A stretch of DNA of 64,000 bases from Ezakiella sp. (GTDB lineage Bacteria > Bacillota > Clostridia > Tissierellales > Peptoniphilaceae): NCBI GenBank assembly GCA_022766605.1, contig JALEOH010000008.1:62001-126000 (forward strand), given 5' to 3'. Below the pieces are notes generated by a model. That model was not told where the DNA came from and made no database searches. It saw only the letters and a program-made list of their open reading frames with translations. The number at the start of each line of letters is the position of its first letter. The stretch's first letter is position 1. Below are positions 35,969-43,145 of this stretch, piece after piece. The position numbers and the translations under genes were made by a program.

Positions 35969-36661
35969 TCAAACTGTTAGATCATTTAGTGAATCGAGAT
36001 CTATTATCTCTATTGCTCCCTTTGGCAATAGACGTACATAGCCCATCTCTTGAAAATATGCAAGCTTTCTCGTAAGAGTCTCACGAGTGAGTCCTGTAAA
36101 ACTACCAAACTCCGTCCTATTAAGATGCGGAGTAATGACCCAATTGCCCTTTTCGTTTTTTGCTCCATGAGTATCGATTAAATTTATTATCCCCTTTGCG
36201 ACTTTCATATCTCCATTTATAACGCATAGTCGATCTATCAGTTGCTCACTCTTTCTAATCCTCTCATAACTCTCTACTAAAAGCCCCCTTAAAAAACTCT
36301 TATTATCAAGCAAAGTATTGTAGAAAGCCGACTTAGATATAATAAGCACTTCAGTATCAGTAAGTGCAATGCCATTATATACATATTCGTCATTTGTAAT
36401 AAGATTAAGTCCTCCAACAAAATCCTCTTCCTTATATATATAGAGTATTTGCTCGCGACCATCGGATAAATCCATAGAAATCTTCATCGCGCCAGATTTA
36501 ATTATATACATAAGCTCAGCCGCATCGCCGCTTCTAAAAATATACTCCCCTCTTTCAAAAGTCTTAAGCCTGAGTTCACTTTTTATTTTATCAATGTCCT
36601 CTTCACGTAGATCGCTAAGTAAAGTCGTATTTTTAATAATATCATTATTTAATTTCGCCAC
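35969..36661 (-). CDS. Crp/Fnr family transcriptional regulator
   Basis: 230-residue regulator with an N-terminal cyclic-nucleotide-binding-type beta barrel (FERGEYIFRSGDAAELMYIIKSG) and a C-terminal winged helix. The recognition helix reads T-R193-E194-T-L-T-R198-K, keeping the Arg, Glu and Arg that in E. coli CRP read GTGA half-sites. The N-terminal Cys cluster of oxygen-sensing FNR is absent, so it is not an iron-sulfur FNR; the signal is unknown. Start is a GTG at 36661 with AGGAGG 9 nt upstream. It is divergent from the CMD gene and may repress itself through a GTGA-N6-TCAC dyad. Confidence 0.88.
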   Translation of the reverse strand: MAKLNNDIIKNTTLLSDLREEDIDKIKSELRLKTFERGEYIFRSGDAAELMYIIKSGAMKISMDLSDGREQILYIYKEEDFVGGLNLITNDEYVYNGIALTDTEVLIISKSAFYNTLLDNKSFLRGLLVESYERIRKSEQLIDRLCVINGDMKVAKGIINLIDTHGAKNEKGNWVITPHLNRTEFGSFTGLTRETLTRKLAYFQEMGYVRLLPKGAIEIIDLDSLNDLTV

Positions 36662-36683
36662 TTGATAAATCCTCCTTTTAAAA

Positions 36684-36711
36684 ATTATACCCCAAAGTGA
36701 GCCAGATCACT
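36684..36711 (-). promoter_or_regulatory. promoter of the Crp/Fnr gene with CRP-like operator
   Basis: A TATAAT -10 (36684-36689 on the minus strand) has no good -35. In that place lies AGTGA-GCCAGA-TCACT (36696-36711), a dyad of the CRP-type GTGA-N6-TCAC form. The position is consistent with autorepression, and the half-site fits the regulator's recognition helix. Confidence 0.6.
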
Positions 36712-36732
36712 CATAAATCATCCATAAACTTT

Positions 36733-36760
36733 ATCTATAGCATTTTAATTTGCTATAGAT
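36733..36760. promoter_or_regulatory. perfect dyad upstream of the cytosolic CMD gene
   Basis: ATCTATAGCA (36733-36742) and TGCTATAGAT (36751-36760) form a perfect 10-bp inverted repeat with an 8-nt spacer, about 75 nt before the CMD gene start. Nearly the same core recurs at 37515-37542 before the second CMD gene. It is an operator candidate or an RNA element. Confidence 0.5.
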
Positions 36761-36835
36761 TATTTTTATAACCATAGTTTATAAGTATATTGTTGGGTAG
36801 GAACTATATATAAGTAATTTATAAAGGAGGAATTT

Positions 36836-37483
36836 ATGATTTATCAAGAATTAAATCCAAATGTAGCTAATGCCTTTGGTGAAGCATGTGCAATTGCAAT
36901 ATCCGAAGGAAAGCTTACACTCAAGCAAAAGGAACTAATTGCACTTGCAATTGGCGTTGCAGTTAGATGCGAACCATGCATCAATCACCATGCACCAGCA
37001 GCTGTTAAAGCTGGATGCAATCTCGACGAACTATCTGAAATGGTTGGCATAAATATCATGATGGGTGGTGGCCCCGGCTCTGCCTATGGTGAAAAGGCCC
37101 TTATGGTAGCCAAGGAAGCTGGAGCTAAAGAAGCTGAAAACAAAAAGACAATCGAAAGAATTACAGAGACTCCTTCAATCGAAGGCAATACTCCTCTTGA
37201 AAGATTAAATCCTGACTATGCAAAAAAATTCTATCTAATTGGAAAAAATGCAACACAAGATGGATATCTAACTTATAAAGAAAAAGAGTTGATTGCTCTT
37301 GCTATTGCCATTGCTGTTAGATGCGAAGGATGCATCAAGCATCATACTCCACTTGCAATTAAAGCTGGAGCAAGCTTAGAAGAACTTGGCGAAATGGCAG
37401 CAGTTTGCATTGCAATGGGCGGTGGCCCAAGCAGTCAATATGCAAATATTGCATTAGAACTAGCCGAAAAACTTACAAAGTAA
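36836..37483 (+). CDS. double-domain carboxymuconolactone decarboxylase-like (AhpD fold) protein, cytosolic
   Basis: 215-residue protein with two tandem CMD/AhpD-like domains. Each has the alkylhydroperoxidase motif: C45-EP-C48-INHHAPAAVKAG and C163-EG-C166-IKHHTPLAIKAG, followed by the helix ELSEMVGINIMMGGGP. CxxC plus His is the peroxidatic or thiol-disulfide centre of AhpD relatives. No signal peptide, so it is probably cytosolic. The ATG has AAAGGAGG upstream. A paralogue with a signal peptide follows 150 nt downstream. Peroxide or disulfide chemistry is inferred from the motif; the substrate is unknown. Confidence 0.85.
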   Translation: MIYQELNPNVANAFGEACAIAISEGKLTLKQKELIALAIGVAVRCEPCINHHAPAAVKAGCNLDELSEMVGINIMMGGGPGSAYGEKALMVAKEAGAKEAENKKTIERITETPSIEGNTPLERLNPDYAKKFYLIGKNATQDGYLTYKEKELIALAIAIAVRCEGCIKHHTPLAIKAGASLEELGEMAAVCIAMGGGPSSQYANIALELAEKLTK

Positions 37484-37501
37484 TCAAAATTATAGAGTAT
37501 T

Positions 37502-37556
37502 ATGATATAAAATAAATCTATAGCATTTCATCTGTTATAGATTTATTTTATATCAT
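37502..37556 (+). terminator. long imperfect-free hairpin between the two CMD genes
   Basis: Two 24-nt arms (37502-37525 and 37533-37556) are complementary with one G-U pair and a 7-nt loop. This could terminate the first CMD gene, although the T tract after it is weak (ATTTTATATT). Its inner part repeats the ATCTATAGCA dyad found upstream of the first gene, so it may also be a regulatory site. Confidence 0.5.
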
Positions 37557-37567
37557 ACCATTTTATA

Positions 37568-37619
37568 TTGAATAATAAAATTCTCAGTGTTATAATAAGT
37601 TTGACACAAAAGTGTCAAA
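37568..37619 (+). promoter_or_regulatory. promoter and palindrome before the exported CMD gene
   Basis: TTGAAT (37568-37573), 17-nt spacer and TATAAT (37591-37596). Immediately downstream, TTTGACAC-AAAA-GTGTCAAA (37600-37619) is a perfect 8-bp dyad lying at the predicted transcription start and before the AAGGAGG ribosome binding site. It is a good place for a repressor operator or a 5' mRNA hairpin. Confidence 0.6.
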
Positions 37620-37633
37620 GTAAGGAGGATTTT

Positions 37634-38476
37634 ATGAAATCATTATTATCATTAATTTTAGCAGTTATGCTTGCATTAACAACAATTGTTGCTCCAATCC
37701 AAGCAGCAGATGCTAATGAAGTAAAGAATCACGACCACAAAGAAGCCGAGGCAAAGCCTGAAGCTAAGACCGAAGAAAAGAAAGATGACAAAAAAGTCGG
37801 ACTATTCGAACAATATAATCCAGATGTCAAAGCTGCAACAAGCGCTGCAAGTGCAGAAGTCTTTAAAGACCGCGTCTTAACTCTCAAGCAAAAGGAAATG
37901 ATCGCCCTTGCAATTGCCGTTGCAGTAAAATGTGACGGTTGCATAAGCTTTCATGCAAAACAAGCTGTAAAGGCTGGTTGCAATATGGAAGAACTTTCTG
38001 AAATGGTTGGCGTAAATATAATGATGGGCGGTGGCCCTGCAAGTTCTTTTGGTTCAAAAGCACTCACTATCGCCAAAGAAGCTGGTGCTAGAGAAGCTGA
38101 AGCTAAAAAGGAATTAAAGCCAGTAACACCAGTAAAGGCAATTGACAAGAAAGACGAAGACAAGAGCCTACTTGAAAAATATTTCCCTGAATATGCTGCA
38201 AAACAACCAAAAATAAGCGAAGCTGTTATGAGAGAAGGCTATCTTACAGTTAAGGAAAAGGAATTAATCTCTCTAGCAATTGCAATAGCTGTTAGATGTG
38301 ACGCATGTATTAAATATCACTCAGGAGCAGCTGTTAAAGCTGGTTGCACCATGGAAGAATTAGCTGAAATGGCAGCAGTATGTATTGTAATGGGTGGAGG
38401 CCCAAGCAGCGCTTCATCAAGAACAGCTCTTGAACTATGCCAAAAGGCAATAGACGAATCAAAGCCAGCTAAATAA
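37634..38476 (+). CDS. exported double-domain CMD (AhpD-like) protein
   Basis: 280-residue paralogue of the preceding protein with an N-terminal signal peptide (MKSLLSLILAVMLALTTIVA, cleavage probably after PIQAA) and a His/Glu/Lys-rich linker at about 30-55. The two CMD domains have C100-DG-C103-ISFHAKQ and C222-DA-C225-IKYHSG, each followed by AVKAGC and the MMGGGP / VMGGGP block. It should act outside the cytoplasmic membrane, where AhpD-fold proteins are not usual. The ATG at 37634 has AAGGAGG upstream; an upstream in-frame TTG is actually the -35 box. Function unknown; thiol-dependent redox role inferred. Confidence 0.85.
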   Translation: MKSLLSLILAVMLALTTIVAPIQAADANEVKNHDHKEAEAKPEAKTEEKKDDKKVGLFEQYNPDVKAATSAASAEVFKDRVLTLKQKEMIALAIAVAVKCDGCISFHAKQAVKAGCNMEELSEMVGVNIMMGGGPASSFGSKALTIAKEAGAREAEAKKELKPVTPVKAIDKKDEDKSLLEKYFPEYAAKQPKISEAVMREGYLTVKEKELISLAIAIAVRCDACIKYHSGAAVKAGCTMEELAEMAAVCIVMGGGPSSASSRTALELCQKAIDESKPAK

Positions 38477-38495
38477 TATCAAAATCAATTATTTC

Positions 38496-38551
38496 AATCT
38501 CTCGTGGTAATGGACGCGAAGAGATTTAAATAATAAATGGGCAAATGCCCA
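38496..38551 (+). other. 3' untranslated hairpins after the exported CMD gene
   Basis: Two inverted repeats lie between the stop codon and the terminator: AATCTCT / AGAGATT (38496-38502, 38520-38526) and TGGGCAAATGCCCA (38538-38551). They may protect the mRNA end. There is no evidence for a separate small RNA promoter. Confidence 0.35.
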
Positions 38552-38569
38552 AATAATTGCATCTTTGCC

Positions 38570-38599
38570 AAAAGATCCCCGTCATTGGGGATCTTTTTA
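38570..38599 (+). terminator. terminator of the exported CMD gene
   Basis: AAAAGATCCCC / GGGGATCTTTT with a 6-nt loop and a T tail, a strong Rho-independent terminator. The following 230 nt up to znuB are AT-rich and hold no gene I can support; a GGCACGA / TCGTGCC hairpin at about 38813-38830 marks the end of the convergent zinc operon. Confidence 0.85.
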
Positions 38600-38827
38600 G
38601 TTGTATAAATATACTAATTATATAGTCTAAGAAAATGAATAAAATCTATTTCAATTGATCTAAATCAATTATATAATCAAATTTAGATACTATATCATCA
38701 TATAGCACATGCTCAATAACTATTAATATACCCTAGTGATTTCGATGGATAAAATTTTTGGCATTTTTAAAATTGTGCATATTTCACCAAATGCATATAA
38801 ATAACTATGTAAGGCACGATTTCGTGC

Positions 38828-39625
38828 CTATCTTTTTTTAATTTTGCCATATATAAAGAAAATTAGCATGCCAAGTACGGCTGCGATAATTATTGCACCA
38901 CCCGGCTTTATATCATAATAATATGATGCACTTATTCCCGACATCATATATATTATGCCAAGAATTATAGTGGTTAATAGAGTTTCTTTATAACTTTTTG
39001 CGACTATTAGCGTGGTTGCAACTGGCAAAACTATTAATGAGGTTACCATTAATGCTCCAACTAGCTTTACTGCCATCGCTATTGTAATTGCACTTAATAG
39101 CGTAAATATGGCATTTATCAATTTTACATTTACTCCAGAGAGCCTCGCTGTATTATGGTCGATTGCAATGGCGAGTAGCCCTGCATATTCTTTTATGCTT
39201 GCAAAAACTACCAATACGAATACTATCGCTACATTTATTACATCTTTTGTAGTCACCGAGGCTATGCTTCCGAATAAATATGATTCAAATGAAGTTCCTC
39301 CTGGTGCAAAGTCCGATAATATCGATGCAACTCCAAGTCCAATACTCATTATAATTGCAGTTGCCATATCTCCATATTGTGGAAAGCGATGCCTTATAAA
39401 TTCAATCAAAAATGCGGCAAGTATGCATATTATTACCATGCCAATTAATGGATCAAATCCAAGTATTAGCCCCATGCCTACTCCTGCAAGTGCGCTATGA
39501 GAAAGTGCGTCGCCAATCATCGAGGTCTTTCTATTTACCATTACAACTCCAATGGCGGGCACCATTATCGATAAGAAGAAGCCTACTAGTAGTGCTTTTC
39601 TCATAAATGCATATTCTAACATCAA
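38828..39625 (-). CDS. znuB: zinc ABC transporter permease
   Basis: 265-residue ABC-3 family permease with seven to eight hydrophobic helices. Family blocks are ALLVGFFLSIMVPAIGVVMVNRKTSMIGDALSHSALAGVG (VNRKTSMIGDALSHSALAG is diagnostic), SGVNVKLINAIFTLLSA and VGALMVTSLIVLPVATTLI. It is the last gene of zinT-znuA-znuC-znuB and overlaps znuC by 4 nt. Zinc rather than manganese is inferred from the ZinT-like protein in the operon. Confidence 0.9.
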   Translation of the reverse strand: MMLEYAFMRKALLVGFFLSIMVPAIGVVMVNRKTSMIGDALSHSALAGVGMGLILGFDPLIGMVIICILAAFLIEFIRHRFPQYGDMATAIIMSIGLGVASILSDFAPGGTSFESYLFGSIASVTTKDVINVAIVFVLVVFASIKEYAGLLAIAIDHNTARLSGVNVKLINAIFTLLSAITIAMAVKLVGALMVTSLIVLPVATTLIVAKSYKETLLTTIILGIIYMMSGISASYYYDIKPGGAIIIAAVLGMLIFFIYGKIKKR

Positions 39626-40311
39626 TTTCCCCTTTCTACTTCTTTTTTTATTAGCTTGCCATCATTTATCTCATAAGTGGCATCAATTTTAGTAAAAATC
39701 ATTACTTCATCTAATTCATGGGTGACCAATATTATGGTTATATTCATATCGTCATTTAGTTTTTGAATGGATTTCAAAAACTCTTGCCGACTTTTTTCAT
39801 CAACTCCCGCAGTTGGCTCATCTAATATTAAGAGTTTAGGATTATTTATCATTGCTCTTGCTATCATGGTTCTTTGAGCGAGGCCGCCCGATAGTTCATT
39901 TACTGGTCGATTTTTATATTCCAATAGTCCCAAGTATTCCAATACTTGATCTACTTTATCATAATGCCTTTTCTTTGCAAACTTCAAAAATCCAAAATCC
40001 TCATATAGATTAAGAGAGACCATTTCACGGACGGTAATTGGAAAAGCGATTTTGCTTACCACGCTCATTTGCGGCACATAGCCTATATTTTTATAGCTTT
40101 TATAATCTTCAATAGGCTTGCCTTCAATTACCACACTGCCCTTGCTCGGCTTTAGTTCACCAAGCAGGTTTTTTATCAAGGTGGATTTACCGCTCCCATT
40201 GCTTCCAATAATAGCCACAAACTCGCCTTGCTTGATTTCAAGATTTATATCCTTCAAAATCGGTTCTTGTACATAACTAAAATTTAAATTCTTTACCTCT
40301 ACGCTATTCAT
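39622..40311 (-). CDS. znuC: zinc ABC transporter ATP-binding protein
   Basis: ATPase of the zinc importer. IIGSNGSGKSTLIKNLLG is the Walker A, LSGGLAQRTMIARAM the signature, LLILDEPTAGVDEKS the Walker B and LVTHELDE the His switch. I take the ATG at 40311 (GAGGAG 7 nt upstream), which overlaps the znuA stop by 8 nt; an upstream start in the same frame lies deeper in znuA. Product about 229 residues, typical for ZnuC. Confidence 0.9.
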   Translation of the reverse strand: MNSVEVKNLNFSYVQEPILKDINLEIKQGEFVAIIGSNGSGKSTLIKNLLGELKPSKGSVVIEGKPIEDYKSYKNIGYVPQMSVVSKIAFPITVREMVSLNLYEDFGFLKFAKKRHYDKVDQVLEYLGLLEYKNRPVNELSGGLAQRTMIARAMINNPKLLILDEPTAGVDEKSRQEFLKSIQKLNDDMNITIILVTHELDEVMIFTKIDATYEINDGKLIKKEVERGN

Positions 40312-41611
40312 CTTTAAGCTCCTCATATAAATTTTCAAGATTCATTCTCATAAGGTCGATATAGCTCATTGAATCGATCGATACTCCAGGAAGTGCGTAT
40401 TCCATGCTGGCAAGTGAGCTTATTTTTCCATCGTCAATCTCTTCTGATATGACTTTTGCAACCGATTTGGGTGCACCATATTCAGTGAATATGGTTTTTA
40501 TATTTGCTCCCTTAGCATAGTCTATCGCCCTAATCATCGACCTTATACTTGGGTCGTCCATGCTAGTTAAGCCTTGTAAAGGATATTGAATAAGATTAAA
40601 ATCCTTTGCAAGATAGGCAAAAGCATAGTGTATTACTATAAATTCCCTTTTATTCAACTCTTTAAATTTATCTCTAAATTCATGTTGCATAAGATTTAGC
40701 GTGTCAACTGCATTAAATCGACGCATATCTATGATCATTTTCTTTTTGGGAACTAGCTTTATTATCTCACGGGCGATTGAGTTTAGATAAGTCTTAGCAT
40801 TGTTAATCGAAAGCCACGAATGTGGATCATATGTGATCTTATCAACGCCTTGAGAACTTCCTCTTAAAAGCTCCTCACCAATTATTTTATTGTCTTCCCT
40901 ATCGACAAATTCATACGACAATATTTCTTCTGGAAGTCTATCGGCATAAACTATCCACTTGCCAGACTCGGGCAGCTCATAATTAAGCTCCCCCGATTCG
41001 TGACGCATTTTTATGCGATAGACCTTACTATCTTCTACAATTAAATTGGTCTCTTGATGCACTTCCTCTCCAACATCTTCCATCAGCTTGCGGCCGAGCT
41101 TTACATAGTCATCATGGCTTAAATTTTCATCATATTTTTTAAAGACAAGACGCAAATACTCCTCATGAGTATGTCCAAATAAAATATTATTTTTCTTATC
41201 CTTAAAATCATATCTAGTCATGATTTGAAAATCGCCAATAGCAGCTGCTCCAGTATAACTAATTAAATCCACATTATCCGATAGCCTTAATATATTTAGA
41301 TCGGGCAAGTTTTCAGATACTTTGTCGACCCATCTTTCCGCATTGGCACCATTGACTATCAATAAATCGGCCTCTGATAGCCTCTTAATATCGCGTGGGC
41401 TCGGTTCCCAATCGTGTACAGTTGCACTAGTTGGCATAAAACTCCTAAGCTCTACATCGTCCTTAGCAACTAATTTCGTTAAATCATAGATTGGAAAAAA
41501 AGAAGCATAGACCAGAGGCTTTTTGCTGGTCTTTGCTTCTTCTACATTCTTACATGAAATTAATGTTAAAAGTACAAGGAAAAAACCAATTATTAATTTT
41601 CCCCTCTTCAT
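40304..41611 (-). CDS. znuA: zinc-binding lipoprotein of the ABC transporter with an inserted segment
   Basis: Cluster A-I (ZnuA/AdcA) solute-binding lipoprotein; lipobox LISC at residues 17-20. Metal ligands are visible as H66 (TVHDWEPSP), H264 (DPHSWLS), H328 (IVIHYAFAYLAKDF) and an acidic residue in the C-terminal FTEYGAPK region. At 435 residues it is about 130 longer than usual: residues 125-258, between the first two ligands, hold an extra region with GHTHEEYL and a beta-rich part (SKVYRIKMRHESGEL), possibly a metal-sensing or metal-relay insert. The gene lies 10 nt after the ZinT-like gene. Confidence 0.88.
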   Translation of the reverse strand: MKRGKLIIGFFLVLLTLISCKNVEEAKTSKKPLVYASFFPIYDLTKLVAKDDVELRSFMPTSATVHDWEPSPRDIKRLSEADLLIVNGANAERWVDKVSENLPDLNILRLSDNVDLISYTGAAAIGDFQIMTRYDFKDKKNNILFGHTHEEYLRLVFKKYDENLSHDDYVKLGRKLMEDVGEEVHQETNLIVEDSKVYRIKMRHESGELNYELPESGKWIVYADRLPEEILSYEFVDREDNKIIGEELLRGSSQGVDKITYDPHSWLSINNAKTYLNSIAREIIKLVPKKKMIIDMRRFNAVDTLNLMQHEFRDKFKELNKREFIVIHYAFAYLAKDFNLIQYPLQGLTSMDDPSIRSMIRAIDYAKGANIKTIFTEYGAPKSVAKVISEEIDDGKISSLASMEYALPGVSIDSMSYIDLMRMNLENLYEELKDE

Positions 41612-41621
41612 TTTCTACCTA

Positions 41622-42359
41622 TTATTCAGTCAACTCTTCTGCAACATCTTCACTTGATGTAGATGTGCGAATAAATGTTGGATACCATTTGCTTTCGGGA
41701 TCTTTAATTTCATCTATTGAATCAGCATATCTTGCATGATAGTGAGCCATATGCTCTTCGCCATGGATTTGCATAAGAGCTAAAAGTGGCTTAACATCCT
41801 TTGAATCCGTTTCAAAGACAAACCAGTTTAAAGTCTTGCTACCATGTTCAACCTCAAGAATTTCCTTAAGCTTGTATTTTGCTGTTGCAATTTCCTTGCC
41901 TTCACCAACTTTGCCATCATAGAAAGTAACTCCTTCTTCATCGATATGAAGTCCCTTATAATCTGAATGTCTACGCACATCGACATTTTTAATAAATTCT
42001 TCTGCAGTAATATTTTCTTCCTTTGCAGCCTTCTCTACAGCTTCTTTAACTACAGGGTCATCATAATATGCGTCGAGCGAATTCCAATCTCCCTTCCATA
42101 GAGCAAGACTTACATCCTCGGGTGATAATTCCTCGTGATCGTGGTCATGATCGTGGTCGTGATCATCATGATCATGGTCGTCGTGATCGTGATCATCTTT
42201 TTTCTCTTCAGGCATAGCCTCTTTTTTTTCTTCAGCTTTTGTTTCAGCTTTGGTTTCCTCTTTAACCTCTGCCTTTTTGTCAGCTTGCTTATTGCAAGCT
42301 ACCAGTAGCATCATCGCAAATGCAATAGCTACTACCAATAATTTTTTTAAATTATTCAT
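41622..42359 (-). CDS. zinT: ZinT-domain metal-binding lipoprotein with His-rich linker
   Basis: 245-residue lipoprotein (lipobox LLVAC) with a Glu/Lys-rich spacer and a His/Asp stretch of alternating DHDHD residues around 55-80, followed by a ZinT (YodA) domain. LSPEDVSLALWKGDWNSL, GLHIDEEGVTFYDG and ALMQIHGEEHMAHYHARYA carry the zinc ligands. It probably captures zinc at the cell surface and passes it to ZnuA. The ATG at 42359 has AAGGAGG upstream; the frame extends 13 codons further without a site. First gene of the zinc operon. Confidence 0.92.
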   Translation of the reverse strand: MNNLKKLLVVAIAFAMMLLVACNKQADKKAEVKEETKAETKAEEKKEAMPEEKKDDHDHDDHDHDDHDHDHDHDHEELSPEDVSLALWKGDWNSLDAYYDDPVVKEAVEKAAKEENITAEEFIKNVDVRRHSDYKGLHIDEEGVTFYDGKVGEGKEIATAKYKLKEILEVEHGSKTLNWFVFETDSKDVKPLLALMQIHGEEHMAHYHARYADSIDEIKDPESKWYPTFIRTSTSSEDVAEELTE

Positions 42360-42381
42360 AAATACCTCCTTGCGATCAAAT

Positions 42382-42441
42382 TTGATATCAATTATCAATA
42401 TCGCTATGAGCTATTATAAACCATCGATTTTAAAAAGTCAA
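42382..42441 (-). promoter_or_regulatory. promoter and candidate operator of the zinc operon
   Basis: TTGACT (42436-42441), 17-nt spacer and TATAAT (42413-42418) on the minus strand. A palindrome TTGATATCAA (42382-42391) within AATTGATATCAAATT lies just downstream of the predicted start, a plausible site for a Zur/Fur-type repressor. The regulator itself is not in the window. Confidence 0.55.
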
Positions 42442-42623
42442 TAGCTGCTAACTAAATATTTTTATTTTTTCATTAAAAAGCGTATTTACAATGATAAATG
42501 TTCATTTGAAATTAAATACATTTAATCTGATATATGTATTCTTGAAATATATTTTTTTATTATAGTTAGCTGGTATTAACTCTATCTGTATAATAGCAAA
42601 AAAATAACAGCCTTGCGCTGCTA

Positions 42624-43145
42624 TTATCTGTCTCCTATCTCATAGCCTATTGAATAGAGTGCAGTTAATAATGCCGCACTTATCACAGGGCTTAATGACA
42701 GCCATGTATTGGTATTTGCTGAATTAAATGCAATTGCCAAAAATGCAAGTGCAGGATAGCTTAAGCCACTTACAACTAGTGTATAGGCATTAGCAAGTGC
42801 CGATAATTGATTTATTATTACTGGCGCATTTGGATACCAAACCGCAGCTATTATAGATATAATAGCGCATATATACATGAATCCATGCATGAACAATAGT
42901 CCTTTATTAAAGGCTATCTCATTTTTCGCAATATATCTCGCATAATATATCCATAAAGCGCAAAATGCAATGGATAATATCGTTAGTATAAATCCCGGCA
43001 CATGAAAGTAATTTTCCAGCGCATAGTAGATGATAGAGCCAATTATTGGAAGAGCAAATCCGATAAATAGTCTCATATAATTATTTTTTATCTTTAATTT
43101 TTCATCGATTAATTTCATTGATTTTTTATTTTCTTTATTTGCCAT
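42624..43145 (-). CDS. hypothetical membrane protein following apbE
   Basis: 173-residue protein with about five hydrophobic helices (around 24-45, 50-70, 83-103, 113-130, 140-165) after a basic N-terminus. No family recognised. Its ATG overlaps the apbE stop (TAATG), so the two are translationally coupled; a link to the flavinylating lipoprotein, for example as a membrane electron carrier partner, is speculation. It ends the ychF-led operon. The 180 nt beyond, up to the zinc promoter, show no gene. Confidence 0.6.
   Translation of the reverse strand: MANKENKKSMKLIDEKLKIKNNYMRLFIGFALPIIGSIIYYALENYFHVPGFILTILSIAFCALWIYYARYIAKNEIAFNKGLLFMHGFMYICAIISIIAAVWYPNAPVIINQLSALANAYTLVVSGLSYPALAFLAIAFNSANTNTWLSLSPVISAALLTALYSIGYEIGDR

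Noticed and set aside
35969-36661. oxygen-sensing FNR with an iron-sulfur cluster
   Set aside because: The N-terminal Cys cluster is missing; only an isolated Cys near residue 146 was seen.
38600-38815. possible small gene between the CMD and zinc loci
   Set aside because: No open frame with ribosome binding site was found; the stretch is AT-rich.
42170-42200. short-repeat array (alternating GAT/CAT/CGT codons) as a CRISPR or satellite
   Set aside because: It is the His/Asp-rich coding stretch of the ZinT-like lipoprotein.
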